A stretch of DNA of 64,000 nt from Taeniopygia guttata (taxonomy: Eukaryota; Chordata; Aves; Passeriformes; Estrildidae), in assembly GCF_048771995.1 (NCBI RefSeq), contig NC_133030.1, positions 61,453,501 to 61,517,500 of the forward strand, written 5' to 3'. The notes under the pieces were generated by a model. The model was not told the origin of the DNA, did not search any database, and saw nothing but the letters and a program-made list of their open reading frames with translations. Shown piece after piece: positions 1 through 14,229 of this stretch. The stretch's first letter is position 1. The number at the start of each line of letters is the position of its first letter. Made by a program: the position numbers and the translations under genes.

Positions 1-1346
1 CAGCGTGCGTCAGGACCAGCAAAAAATGTCCTTGGCTCCACCAGACTCCAGAAACTGCAAGTTTCCCCTTTAAATCACTAGCAGCCAACACACCCCTATT
101 ATCTCCAGAGTCAGAAGATAACAAATTATCTTTACACTACCTTTTTCCAAAGTGCTTGTAAAAGAATCAAAGGTTTCTTTCTTCCAGCAGGAATTACTCA
201 GCAAGTCTGCATCTTCCCATTGCTACTTCCAAGGAGTCCCTGAGGCTCCCCCAACTCCTTCCTTCACACATTCATGTACAGACACGCTCTGCCCACACCA
301 CCATGAACTATTTGAGAGGCATTTAAACACCCAAGCAGCCAGCTCAGGCTTTTGGGTAAGCATTTCCCCTTTCCCTGCTCTCCATGAAGGCAGGGAGCAG
401 ATCAGACATTGGCTCTTTAATCACCACCTGCTTCCGTGCACAGGGAACTGGGAAGTGATATTTCTCAAAATAGGAAGGCACATAAAAAGATCACAGAATT
501 TTCTCAAAATAATACTACAAATAAGAGCCAAATCTAGCAGACTTATGGCCAAAGCTGAGCTTAGGTTCCCTGTCTGAGCAGCAGTTCCATCTGTCGTGTA
601 GTTTTTGAGCATCAAGGGATCTCCTGCAACATGAGCCCATCCAAAAGCACAAAGCTGGTACAGATTTGAGCCAGGACTCCTGGGTCAGACAGGCAAAACC
701 ATTAAACACACACAACCACACCTGAAATCTGCTTCTGCCCAGCACCTGGATAGAAGGGAGGGACCAGGCCACACCTGTTTTTATTCTAATTAGCTGTCTG
801 GGAAGTTCTCAGGGGGTTGTACAATCCAGGTTGCTGTGACACTCCACAGCAGCTCAGCTTTACCACATACAAAAGCCACTTACACAGCTTTAAAGTGCTG
901 TGCACCTCAACAAAGGCCTTAAGACAGCTGTTGTGGTCTAGTGTATAAACAGACATTCACAAGATAATCTTCACCTTGGACCCACAGAAAGCCTCAGGGA
1001 GCAGCTACCAGTCCCTAAAAAGCCAGGGCAAGCACAATCCAGGCCTGAGCCCAGCTGGGTTTACTCACTCTAACACAGCTTAATCCCTTTCTGACGCAGG
1101 AAGAAGTTGCATTACTGTAAGTGTGTTCATTCTGCACCTACCCCTGCCATGCTTTATTGCTTTAACTCAATTAAAACAAGGTCTGAAGCACCCATGGGAA
1201 TGATGCACTTGACCACCCCCTGGTCATAAATGAGGCAGAGCCCCAAATTCCAAGTAAAACAAAACAAAACAAAAAAAAATTAAGGTCATCTGATAAATTT
1301 AGGGCTGCTACATCCCTTTCATCTCCTTACATCCAACTCCAAGTGT

Positions 1347-1557
1347 GGAAGGAAATTCCTGGCTGTGAGGGTGGTGAGGCCCTGGCACAGGTTACCCACA
1401 GAAGCTGTAGCTGCCCCATTCCTGAAGTGTTCAAATACAGTTTGGATGGAGCTTGGAGCAGCCTGGTTTAGTGCAAGGTGTCCCTGCCCATGGCATGGGG
1501 TGGAAATCAGATGGTTTTTAAAGTCCCTTCCAAACCCGAATCATTCCATGATTCTGT
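1347..1557 (+). mobile_element. CR1 LINE 3' fragment
   Basis: The sequence runs through the usual avian CR1 3' end: 'gtgagggtggtgaggccctgg', a 'cttggagcagcctgg' stretch, 'ggtgtccctgccc', 'aagtcccttcc' and a terminal 'ccatgattctgt'. It is 5'-truncated, as most CR1 copies are, and moderately diverged. Orientation is plus, which is antisense to the inferred KTN1 intron. Confidence 0.9.
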
Positions 1558-4500
1558 AACAGAGGAAAGCAGGTATGAGCAGTAGCTTCTCAGTACTCAA
1601 ATTCCTCTCATACCTTCACAGCAATCAACAAAAAGAAAACAGCTGGAATGAAACATTTTCCCCTTCCCAGTGTATACAGCAAATATAACTATATTAATAT
1701 ACATTCCTGTATTATTCATTATTGTTAATATTTTTAAAAATAAATGTAAAAGAAGAGGAGACAGAAACAAAAGAAGCAAAGGCCTTTGGTCCAGCTTTTT
1801 TTTTTTTTTTCCTCTTAGCAGATTCTGTGAAAGTATGAATGGCATCTGAGTACTGGGAGGCTAATGCTCATTCAAAAAAACAACCCAGATTTTTATACAC
1901 AAGCGCTGCAAAGAGTCAAGGAGAAAACTCGAGTGTATTACTTGGCTGTGCATCCCAGGAGAGGTAAAATCCTCTTCTTGCACATCCCCAGCAGCAGAAT
2001 TTTCCCTCCCCAGGCAGGCACAAGCTGTGCTGCCTCTGAATTCAGGGCAGAGCAGCCGCCCTCAGCGCCACAGCGACAGGAAAACCACGACAGATTGCTA
2101 AAGAGGATGGCATGTTGTTTATGGGTTGTGTTTCTAAAGTTTGGACATAACTGAGAAGAGATCAGCCTTAATTTATTGCTCATTTCTCCAGATTTCTACT
2201 CAACTTTGCCCTTATCTATACTCACCAGGCAACTTTTTAGTTTATTCACTGGAATTCCTCCACACACCAAGAAAGTTTTAAACCTACCACTTGTTCTGCA
2301 GCTCTCCACACCACCTGGTTCTAAAGCTTTTCTCCCCAATTTCTGACTAAGGCTGTCACAGCAACAGTGAAGGAAAAAATATCCAGCCTTCAAGGGCAAG
2401 CAAGTAGCTCAGAGTAACTTTAGCAGGTCCCTGGAAGTTGAATTTATTAACCTTTGTACCCCCACACCCCGAGGGTGCAGAGGCTGCCAGAACTACCCCA
2501 AACAGGCACAGGCCAACAGTGTCACATTGCTGCTTTCACCACATTTCCACCCACACTGAATGAGGTCTCACAGGAGCTCAGGGAAGGAGGGATGTGTGCA
2601 CCAAGGTGATGGCACAGGAAAGAGACAAGAAACCTCAAAATAAATGAATTTGGAAAATTTCCTACAGCAATGTATCACCAAAGGTCTTCCTGCAAGAATA
2701 TATTAAATTAATCTAAGAATATTAATCTTGTTCATATTAGAGTTTCTTTCCACTACAAAAATAAATCACACAAAGATATTCTTAGTCTGTACATTATAAA
2801 AGTGACTTTATCCAGACTTATTTTTGAATGCATATTGAAGGGATAAGAACAGAATTTTTCTGCTAACAAAGACAGGTATTAACCTAAGAGAATCTATTTA
2901 GCTTCAGACTTCTTAACCAGACAAGATTTTACTCAAGTGTGCACACGCTGTCCTTTACCCTGTTGCGAAAGGAACAAAAGAAGAGGAAATGACTAATCAA
3001 AGCAGCAGCACATTAATATATTTTGGTATGTGGAAAGGGAAAATTGTAGCTGGTATTTTTAACATTCTCAACAGGAGAATGCAGGGCCATGCATACACCA
3101 GCAGCCACAGAGGCTCAGCATAAAGAAAATATAAGAAAAGTGAAGTTGTGTCCCAAAGAGGAGTTCTGTATTTTTCATTTTTCAGCATGAGCTCTGCTGG
3201 AACAAGAGCCTGGACAGGAGGCACCCATGGGGTTCAACTGGATTTAACAACTGGGTTTTAACCCCACGCTCCCCCCCTCCATGGGAAGTTCTTTGGGGCA
3301 GGTAACAGGCTTGCTCAGAGCAACAGGGCAGGAGCCTGACTACTGTTATAAACCCAAAATTAGAGCTTCCAAACCCCTTCCCAAATGGGATCAAAACCAA
3401 TCAATCCACAGCAACAGCCCGGCACAGCCATTTGTGCAGTGGGATGGCACAGCACAAAAGCTTTGCTCACTCAGGAAGAGGAGCTGGACTGCTGCCTGTC
3501 TGTCCAGCTCCAATTGTTCCCACACTTCATAATTAAGGGCTACAATTCACCCTTTTTCCAATGCCAAACCCCAAAAGGCTCCTAACAAAACCATTCTAAA
3601 TACTAAATGGGAAGCAACTGTAATTGTTCAGATTCCCTCCCCTTGCTCCAACACTGCTGGATGCAAGGGGACACAGAGAAACTAATATTTAATGTTCTTA
3701 CAGAGAGATTTGTGCTCAGCCACCCTATAACACAGCCACAAGCTTGAAGCTTAAGCAGGTCTTTACCCTGGTATCACAAAATGACAGCCCCAGTCATTCC
3801 AGCAACAAGATTTTCCCATTATTTCTGTTCAGTGTGCTGTTCCACACAGCTATACAAAGAGCTTGGACCACTGACAAAAAAAAAAAAAAGCTTTGTTAAC
3901 CTCTCAGTGACTCGACAATCCTATTGTCAAACAGCAATGGACAAAAGGAGAAGCCAGCAGCACACGGATGCTCGCATCTATCTGAATTCCTAGAGGAAAA
4001 TGAAATTGAGCTGTGCTGGGAACAAGCTGCAAGGCAGAGGAGAGTTGTTAGCTCAGAGAGAAATCAAAATTTCAGTGATTGTGAATTATATCAGATCTAG
4101 ATGCTTTCATGTGGTTTCTTCTAACTACCTGGAGTCTCAAGACATTATTTATTGCACACATTATGTCTAAGCAGTTGAGTGATTTCAGTTGTCTCTAAAG
4201 AGAAAACTACTGTCAATGTGGCACAGATGTAGCTAAATGAGAGCATCAGAAGGCAGCAAGTGAAACAAGATTGCTGCACCCCATCATCAGACTGAGTCTT
4301 GGTAATTCTTCAGCTGCAAACAGAGAGGAATCAACAGGGAGGATCTTTCTTTGTCACCACACACAGTACAATAAAAGAATACAGGGGAAAAAGTATCCAC
4401 CAGTTAAACAACTAAAGTTGACAGAGTGATAATAAATTTTCAAATGTGCCGAGAGTTTAGAAGTCAGGGGTATGTTTCTCAACCCCAAGATTTTAAAAGG

Positions 4501-7500
4501 GCAGCTTCAGTTTAGGTTGGGTGACTGGAGGAACAGAGACTAAACACAGAGAAGTCAAAGTTCCTGTAAGCTGACAGAGGCATCATAAATGAAATTATCA
4601 CCAACATGCACACTATCAAACTAGAATTTAGGGAGTACTACAAGGCTGGAATTGCCTCCTCTTCAGCCCACGCAGCCTGCTAAGCACTGTATCAGCAGGT
4701 CTATTCTTACTTTTAATACTCTATACCACAGACAGGGTCAGAAAGACACAAAAATGCTGGAAAATCTGAACAGCCAGGCTTGAGCAGGTATTACTTGCTA
4801 CCCTCCCTTGCTCTGTGCAGGAACAGCTCTGCTGCCCTGAGCTGCACCCAAGGAGCAGGACCCTGCCCAGCTTCCTCTGCTCCCACCTTGAGGGAGGGGC
4901 TGGAGCCACAGGACAATGCTGGCATGGGAACAAATGGGCAGCAATGGGCCATGGCTGCATTTTGGCTGCACATTGGGAAAACGCTCTCAATCCTCAATCC
5001 AAGAAGGTGCTCAGTGCTGTAATGGTCAATCTGCAGCCTCTGCATGGAGCAGGGGCACTGTGTTTTATTTCATTCTTTTGCTGGTAGCAATCAATGAGTT
5101 TTAATCCATAGTCACATTAGGAATGACACCTCCAAAGAGGGTGAGATTTTATTTCAATTGTGCATTAAATTTAAAATCATTTGCCAGAGTAAAGCATTGT
5201 TCACGCTCTACTTACAAACCCCCTGAACACAGAGAATGTTTAGAGGTATGCTCAGGACTGAACTTGGACCACAGAAGGTCCTGCTGGTGATGGGGCTTCC
5301 TACAGCACTGATATTTTGACTTTCTACTCCAGCAGAATTTTGCACCAGCTGAAGGCTGAACAAACTTCCACAGCAGATATGACTTAGTTTGGCTGCTCCA
5401 TAGCAAAGCAGTCCTTCAACATTTATCCTAAAGCACAGCATCATGCAAGCATAAAGACAGGACTTCTATATCCAAGATGGATTCCTGACATTGTAGAATA
5501 TGGTGGTGTTAATATTGTTAGAAGCAAAGTTTCAAAATGGTTTAGGTACAAAAGAGGCTTTAGAAGCAATCCCTGCAGCACTGTCACCATACACATTACA
5601 CCAGTGCATTTCAAAGCACAAAATGCATCATGGCTGGAACTTCTAACTCTATTTAAAAGCACAACATGAAGTTTTAAATTGCTGCTGAACTGTGGTCATT
5701 TCCCTGCTGAGGTAGGTGAAGTGTCAAGGCCTTTCTCTGCTCTCCTTTGAGACACTGCACATATCTCATTTATCAAGGGCAGCACTAAGAGCTCACCTCA
5801 TCATCCACCCAAAACACCTCCTGCACTACAAGAATTTCACTGGCCACAGCTCCATTGAGTTGCCATCCTTTCAGCTTCCACAACAAGGAGATGTGTTTTT
5901 GAACAGCACAAGGCTTCTTTTCACCTTGTTAACCTCTGTGCTTCATGGACCAGTCTGCTGAAGGCACTCACAGCTGAAGAAATGATACACAGCTGGTGTC
6001 ATCACCCACATCCTTTAGGCTCCTGCAGGCAGCTTAAGAAGGTCACACGTTCTCAGGAATCAGCACAGTGTTTCAGCAGACCCCGAGGCAATATTTGCCT
6101 CTTAAAACACCCAGAGGAGGGGACTAGACTCCCCTCCAGCAGCAGGGAAAAGGCTCCAGCTCCTCACACCTGAGCCACACAGTGAAGGAGCTTTCTTTTA
6201 CCACCTTCCTCGTGCAGCTGTTGGTCCCCCAGGTGAGTGATGCTGAGGGTTGCTGATGTTCCTCTGAGCAGCAGCAGCCCAGGGGATGCTGGAACCCTCC
6301 TTACTGGTCCCAGTTCCACAGTCCAGTTCACTGCATAACTCCACACACAGTGCAGTTTTTGAGAGCTGGGCAACACCACCACAAGAACCCTGCAAAAGGC
6401 ATGTTCAAATTACATCTCTAAAGTTTTCCTGGTTCTTCCCACTTGTGACCACAAGGACCAAAACTGCAGGAGTCTCATAAAGAAATATACAGTGAAATGT
6501 ATATTTGAAGAGTTTTTGAGTTCAAGAAGCCAACACCCCAGAGTCCTGCCCCCAAAACGGCCTCCTAACACAAGCACACACACCCGCCCCAACCCGCCCA
6601 GCACTGAGCTGAACTCAAGAACATGCCAGGTTGTTAAAAAGGCCTAAAAATGCTCAGCAAGAGAAATGCAGAGTAATTGAGGTCATTTCTCTCACGCTTC
6701 TCTGGGTTCTCACTCCCTTTGCTTTGCTGCCCCACAATCTGCTCCTCCTTTGGTGTGCAAAAATTGAACACTTCATTGCAACCACACAGATCTAAACCTC
6801 TGTGCCTCCAACTTAAGTTACATCTCAAACTATCACTCCAGTAGCCTGTAATGCCAAGTGGGGATTAAAAAATCTACTTAGAAATAGGTACACCAAACCT
6901 GAAGCCAAAAAATTCTTCTTTTGGCACACAAACAGCATAGGAAGAGAGGTAGAAACTCGGAAGGGGGGGGGGGGGAAGGCAAGATTGTAATGGAAACAAC
7001 TGATCAAGAATTTTTACAAGCCTTCAAAACTCCTGAAACTCAACCCCTTCGCCAGCACTTCTCACACGCCTCAGACTGCATACCATGTTATGCAAGTTCT
7101 AATTGTGCCTCCACAGTCCTCCCTCCCACCCACGGGCTCTGCACCTCAGCAAATCCCTGTGTGGAAGTACACTGAGGCAGAGAAGAACCCTCCCACACCT
7201 GGCCTGGGGTGCTGCCACCTGTGCAAAAAAAGCCTGGCCTTGTGGGGCATCTTGAACAAGGCTCTAAACCCCTTAAAAGTTGCTAAAAACCTTCTGGTTT
7301 TACATACACAAACCAAGCTGTAAAAAGGTTCACTAAATTTAGCATGCAACCCAATCCTAGTGGTGGTGTAGCACAGGCTGAAGATATGGAAGTGACCTTA
7401 GCTGAAGGTAACAAGGAAAAACTGTCAGTACTCCCATTAAGCTGCTGTGGGAAAGCCCAGAGAACCCAATAAAATCCTAACAACACCTCCATAAATCATC

Positions 7501-8350
7501 CAGGCAGCTTGGTGGTTTCCAAGGCTTTGAGATACCACCTCCACCTCTCTTCTGGACAATGCTGCTCATCGTCCACGCTGGGGACAGGGTTGGGAGGAAC
7601 CTTCACAGCACAATTTTCCATGAGCTTGGAAAAGTTTTAAAGCTTGATGGAGCTTCACCACACAAAACCAGGGAGCATGAAGAGAAAAAGCAGCTCATTT
7701 CTTTGTCCTCCCATCACAGCTGGAGCCACACCTGCTGCCAACAGGTGTTGAACCAAGCAAAGGTCAGCAGGTGTGACAGGAGACACAAAATTGACTTGTA
7801 AATTCCATTTTCTGCCAGTTCCCAGCACCACACCCCCTGAGAAGTGCAGACACTGCCTGCTCCAAGGACAAGACACAGAGTCTCCCTGGAGAACAGCAAG
7901 CTAAAGGTGGCAAGAGTTCCCACCTAGTCTTGGTGGAAGGGGCTCTTCCTGGCACAGCACCCTAAACCTCACTTTCCAGATCTGAAAATGCCCTGGAAAA
8001 GCTCCAGTGGCTATGAGCTGCTGTAGCCATGGTGATGCTCTCAGGTACACTTGGAGCTGAAGCAGAGAGGAGCAGCAGAGATGCTACAACTGGTTCCATG
8101 TACCTGTTTTTAGGTCCTCACACAGAATTAAAGGCAATGCCAAGCTGGGATGTCCACTAGCAACATTAGGTGATGACTTAGAGGGCAAAACAGCACTAAA
8201 CACCAAGGCAGCCTTTCAAACCAGTTTGGGAGGCAAGAATCAACATCACTAATCCTAACCCTGGCCTCCCACCCACACCAGAGAAGAGACCCTAAAGAAA
8301 GGGGCACATGGGAACAGTCCTGGTTACTGCAGGAAAGCAGTTTCATATCC

Positions 8351-8617
8351 TATCACAGAATAGTTTGGGTTGGAAGGGAGCTTAAAGATCATCCCATCCC
8401 AACCCTCTGCCATGGAACAACCCTCCCAGGTTCCTCCAAGCCCTGTCCAATCTGGCCTGGAACACTTCCAGGGATCCAGGGACAGCCATAGCTGCTCCGG
8501 GCAACCTATACCCGTGCTTCACCACCCTCAAAAGGAACAATTCCTTTCTAATATCTAATCTAAATATCTCCTCTCTTTGTTGAAATCCATCCCCCCTTGT
8601 CCTGTCACTATCTGACA
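8351..8617 (-). mobile_element. CR1 LINE 3' fragment
   Basis: Read on the minus strand this is a CR1 3' end. On the plus strand it begins with 'cacagaatagtttgggttgg' and continues through 'cttaaagatcatcccatccc', 'caagccctgtccaatctgg' and 'cttgtcctgtcac'. At about 265 bp it is longer than most copies in the window and reaches into the region encoding the C-terminus of the CR1 reverse transcriptase protein. Confidence 0.9.
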
Positions 8618-11423
8618 ATGCAGCTCACCCACCAGCTGACTGCCAGGGGTTCAAGTCACAGATGGGACCAAGAAAAAGGCACCACCAGCAGCTCAGCTGG
8701 TGACCTCCTGGCATCTTCAGCTGCAGCTGCTTGGCTTGTGCTTTCCCTTCTGTAAAATGGGCAGGTAAGTCATGCCAGAGCCTGGCAACTAGGGCACAGG
8801 GCAGGTGCTTGATGGAGAAACACCCATGTGAGCCAGACATCAGCTTAAACACTCCTGCCACGCAGCACTTCTCACCCAAGGCCTGGGAACCATTCGCTTC
8901 CTCCAAGAAATTGGACTTTTTAATTTGCTGTCATCAAGTGTAGACTTTCCAACTTAAAACCCCACAGCAAACTGCCTGGGAACAAAAAGCAGTCATGGCC
9001 AGTGGTCAGATCAAACCAGTAATAATGAAATTAGGAGCAGACTGATATTATAGGCTCTCTTATGAGTCAGTCATGATCCAGTCCAATCCTGGCAAGTTCC
9101 CTGAAGAGCTGCACCTTGTGCAATAGCTTAGTCATCATCTTCCTTGACAGCTACGCACTGACAAATAGATTCTGAGTCCACTCACATTTTCCCATGAAAA
9201 TTTTCCCCTCTGCCCTACTACAGGCAGGACGGAGTAGAGTGGTACCAGCCTAGGAGTGGGCAGCTTGTCCCTTGCAGGGAGGAGATAAAGCTTTTATCTC
9301 CCAGACTCAACAACTTCCTTCCTGTGTAGTAGCAGGCAGACAAAAGACACCTTTTCACACCACAGAAAGGAACGAGATGTACTAAAATTTGTCACAACCC
9401 TGAAATAAAATACCCTGCTTACCGTTTTCAGGCCATAAGGGAGAGTGTAAAACAGAATTAAGCCAACATTCCTTCTACAAGAACTTGCAGGGTGGGATTT
9501 GGAAGCCAAAGAATAAGGAGCCCAAAATAACTCAGGCTGAGTTTATACTGCCCTGGCAGCTAAGCAAAAGTTGGTAACACTGGGCGAAGGTACTTCCCCT
9601 CTGCAGGAATGAGAGTTGGATTGTTTTTGGAAGCACCATGAATCACAGGCATAAATATACCAGGCTTTAAGAGCCTTTGACACCCACGTAATTCTGAACT
9701 CCAGCTTGATTTTCCCTGGGTCATTCAACACATGCTCGGCGAGCTGGACACCAGACAGGCAGGCTGAGAAGGTCACCTATTCAACTAATAGGTGCAATCC
9801 CAAAATCACAACTTTTGTGTTTTGCTGGATAACATCAACAAACCTCTTCTGAGAGAAAAAGAGCCTCCTCTGATGCTCCTCCATTAGTCATTCAACTGCA
9901 GCTTGAAGGAAAACAGGAGTTTTGCTCTATTTCCTCAACTTCACAGCATAAAAGGGTTTAAAGATGCTTCCTGCAGCAGGGGAGCTGTGATGCAGCAGCT
10001 CCAGCAGAGCAGTGATTTGCAGGATTGCCTGGCTGTGAGCAGATCCAGACAAGGAAGCCAGGCAGAGGGATCAGCCAGAAGGAAGAGTGTCCAGTGGAAA
10101 AAGAGAAAAAAACCCTGCAAGAAGAGCTGTTCCCTGTGTTTCATTACCACTGAAAATCCTGCACACCTGAGAGCAAAGAGCTGTAAATGCAAGCAGAGGT
10201 AAACACTATTTATAATAAGGATTATTAGTACAAAAAAAGGAGTAGCTTGTCTACATGACTGATTTACAGACACTTTCTCCGAGTTACAATGCAGCTCCAG
10301 TGATGCACAAGCAAAGATGAGCTTTCATCTGAAACAGAAAAAATGCCATTCCTCTAAATAAACCTGCATGAGAAGTAAAGGGGAAGAAACTACTTTTACT
10401 TCTCTTCAGTAACAGCAATTTACAGCTGTGGATTTTGGTAAGCAGGGTGGTCACAAAGCACAGACAAAAACAGACCATTGCAGAGAAGGAGGAGGAGGAG
10501 AGCTGCAAAGAAGTAACTCTTGATTGCCCCACAAACCTTACAGCTCCTGTCCCTCTCCCTCCCACCCCACACTCATTCCACAGCAAAACTCAAGGCTTGA
10601 AGCACCCAAACTACTTCTCTGCACCACAGAGTGGCAAGGAGATAATGTTCTTTATTTGTTAGAGATTGTTTCCAGAGTTTTAATGTATTGGACACCATTC
10701 CTCTTTTTCCCTGTTTTTTACAGTATCTAAGAGACTTTTAAAAAAACCCTCACCTCTAGTTAAATTGGAAGCATTAAAAAGGATCATAAGATTTGCATTC
10801 TTTAGCACCTCAGATTATTAGAGTTTCCACTGCTATGACTTCCCCTTCCAACTCCACACCCAAGCTTCAATTAAAGAATCTTCATATTTGGGTGGACTTT
10901 GTTATTTCTTTTACTGAGACACTGGAGCATCCAGGCTGACAAGATGGCCAAGGCAGCAGAATTTATGCACTCCCAGGAGATCTCTGCTTAATTTTGCTTT
11001 ATGGAGAGATCCTGCACCAAGCCTGCCCTCTGCCCAGGACCTATATTTAGGGACTGAGCTGACCCAGCAGTGCCCCTGTAAGCTCATTTATTGAGATTCA
11101 CTTATTCATTCTAATATAATCTAATTAGATGCAGCAGTCCTGTACACAGGCACGGCAGTGACCAGGAGAGGACAAGTTCACACACAGGGATTCCATCCCA
11201 GGTGCTCTCCCACAAAGAGGGGAAAAATACCCCTTTGCAGAGGAATGGCAGGAATTACAGATGCCTGGGTATTATCTCAGAGCAGCACCTGGATCCACTC
11301 TGCTTCTTCCGTCCACCAGGTAAAAAACAATTCCTCAGCTGGAAGCAGCAGAGTCCAGATCAATGCACGGTGCTTATCCATGAAAGGGCTGCTGCTCCTG
11401 CTCTGAAATCACTGGAAATGGGG

Positions 11424-11425
<2 letters not shown>

Positions 11426-11459
<34 letters not shown>
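11426..11459 (+). repeat. Poly(A) tract, 34 A
   Basis: An uninterrupted run of 34 A residues. It could be the tail of a retroposed sequence, but I recognise nothing in the 250 bp upstream. No matching target-site duplication is obvious by eye. Confidence 0.9.
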
Positions 11460-11460
<1 letters not shown>

Positions 11461-12109
11461 CAGGAATCAGACTCTGAGGCAGTGCCCATGCCAGCAGGCA
11501 CAGATGTATTCCCAAACTGCAGACCACAGGCATCAGCCTGGAAAAAGTGCCAGAGAGTCCACATTGTAAGAAAATACTTTAAAGGCTCCATTCTGGCAAG
11601 AAATAGGAAGTTTTCAAAGCTCCCAAGTACCCTCTCTCCTGCCACCAGCTGTAGTTCAGGCATGCGAACAGGAAGAAGCTTTTACATTTCTAAAAACATA
11701 AATAAATACTTTTTTTTTTTTTTTTTAAAGTCCCCATGTGTTTTATTTGCTTGGACATCTTGTATAACAATGAGAGGAGAAGCAGATTCCTAGGAGTCAT
11801 GGGCTGGTAATTCTCCAATTTATCATCTCCACAGTTTATGCACAATCATTAACAAGAAGTGATTTGTCTGGGACAGATTTAGCCCAGCAACTCCTTGTCT
11901 CATTAGCCTGAAACAATCACCCCAGGAATGTCAAAAAGTTTGTGAGCTTCGTGCAGCAATCAGTCCCCTCCAAAATATTCCTATTTTTAAAAATAGCCCA
12001 ATCCTGCTGCTTTGCTAATGCAGAGCAGGAAGTTTAAGAGCTAAACACAGATGCATAAAATTCCCTTTATATTAAAAAGGCTCTGATGGGTAAAGGCAAA
12101 AGGTTGTCG

Positions 12110-12250
12110 CTGACAAGGAAATCCTGAGAACATCAATAAGACAACAACTCAAGGAGACTTAAAGACTTCGACTTGTTTAACCTATGAAAACAAGGGGTCA
12201 AGAGGGGATCCGACTGCTCTAATTACATCAGGGAGGGAAAACAATCATTT
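12110..12250 (+). mobile_element. Possible ancient CR1/L3-like LINE scrap
   Basis: The run 'ttgtttaacctatgaaaaca' followed by 'gggatccgactgctctaatt' resembles the old CR1/L3 stretch that encodes 'LFSLEKRRLRGDLI'. Divergence is high and the borders cannot be placed. An ordinary AT-rich intron segment is the alternative. Confidence 0.3.
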
Positions 12251-14229
12251 AAACCAAATGGAAACACTAGAACCAAAACCAAATTACACAAGCAGGCCAC
12301 GAGCACTGTGAGGATGGAAACTCAGCAAATGCTTGAGACTTCAAGGAGGTTCTCCAACAGCTCTCCTGTGGAGATGGAGAAAGAATAAACCAATCAAGTT
12401 TCACCTTGGAAGTAGTTGTGTTATGAAAGGCATGCACAGCGTGGATGGGTGCTAAAAACAGGGAAACTAAACTTGATTTGGGTTGCTGGCACAGCTTTTG
12501 GAGTGAAGAGCAGGATGAAGAATTATTGCCTCCTGCCACTCTGCCTTCCGCTTCCTCCCCATCCCTGCAGGACAGCACAGGGGGCACTCACACTATTTAC
12601 TCAGGCACATCACTGGGGTATGACCAGGGAACTAAACTTGGGAGCTGAAGCCTCACAAAGTCAATGGTGAGAGGTGGGTGCCTTGGCAGCAGCACAGGAA
12701 GGGATTAGGAGCAACCGAGTTTGATGCTTAAAATAAAACACATGTCCTGTCTCCTGTGTCCTCACACTTTAGGGTCTCGGGTGTAGCTTAACACAGACCT
12801 GGCCATCACCTCTGAAATTCACAGGGAATTCCAGTTCCTAAGGGATTTTTTTTTAGCCCTAGGTTTACAGCACCCAGGGTCAAGAATGATTAGACATTTT
12901 CAAGCCATAACCACCAAATCTCCAACAGCAAAAGCAGATGACGCAAATGAAAGCTGTTACAGAGCTAACCAAGCAACACCACAGCTTTACACAGGCTTGA
13001 GTAAGTCCTTCCCTTTTCTTCAAGGAGTTTCAGAAACAAAGTAGTCATCAGGTCTGTGACAGGGGATAAAGGATAAAATCAAAATCTCACTGTGCCCTTC
13101 AGATCCTGCTGCTGCTATTTCTGAGAGCAGAAAGCATCTTCCTGAGAGCAGCTAGAAAAGGGGGTGGAAAGAAAAAAACCTACCAAAAAAGGTATTTGGT
13201 AATAACTCTACCAGGGAATTAGTGTTTCTTTCCAATCCCCAACCTTTCACTGCTGCAGTTACACACGAAAGTTATTTTAATCACAGTATGCAGAAAGCAG
13301 CATCAGCATATGAGGCAAGAGAAAAAATATGTGGTAAAGCGAGTTGCATGGCCTGTTCGCGGGCAGAAATTACAGCGCAGTTACAGGCAAGAGGTCCACG
13401 AGGCAGAGAAACACTTCCAGCCCAAGCCAAACAGGAGGATGATAGTGATCCACAGAGAGAAAAGGCAAGGAAAAACATCTGAAAGGAGCTGGAACATAGG
13501 AACTGAATCCCTTCTCAACTTTTGCAGCAACCAGTTCGGACTGCCCAGCGAGAGATTTTTGCCTTGTCACAGGTAAAGACATGTTAAATAGGATAGTCAT
13601 GTCAACTAAATGTCATTTGTGTTAGTGGGCAAAGGCAGCAACACAAACACTAAAGGAACTCGGGGAAAAAAGGGAGAATTTTAAACAGAAAAGAGGCTAC
13701 AGAAGGGTATCAGCTCAGCTCCTGTGAGCTCTCTCTTCCACAAAGTGAGAAATATCTTTGAGGTTTTCTAACAGTGACCTCAAAATACACAGCACTGCCT
13801 TAGTGGGGATGTGGGGGAAAAAAGGTCATAAAATGACAAATCTAAAGCACACGGGTGGATGCACATCACTGGAGAGCAGAACTTGTCACTGTCTAATGCA
13901 GAAAAGAAGCGAAGCTACGTTATTCTTAATAACCACGTACTCAATTAAAATACTTCATCAACTGAAGGCAGCCGGGTACAAAAGGTGCAGCTTTCCCACC
14001 TTAACTCCTCATTCCTTCTCCATAACTTGCATGCTGGAAGAAGGGAGTCAGCCGTGAGCAGAGGAGAGGTGACAGGGGCATGAACAATTCCAGGGTTAAC
14101 AGAGCTGCACACAACCCGTACCGGGGCTGTACAAATGAAACACCACTGACAACATCCCCTACGAGGGTGGGGAAGCAGCATTTGCGAGCATCTGACCCCA
14201 GCACGGGCACCCAAGGCGGCCCAGACCGC

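Noticed and set aside
11150-11459. Processed pseudogene or SINE ending in the 34-A tract
   Set aside because: The upstream sequence matches no gene or SINE I know and no flanking duplication is evident, so only the tract is reported.
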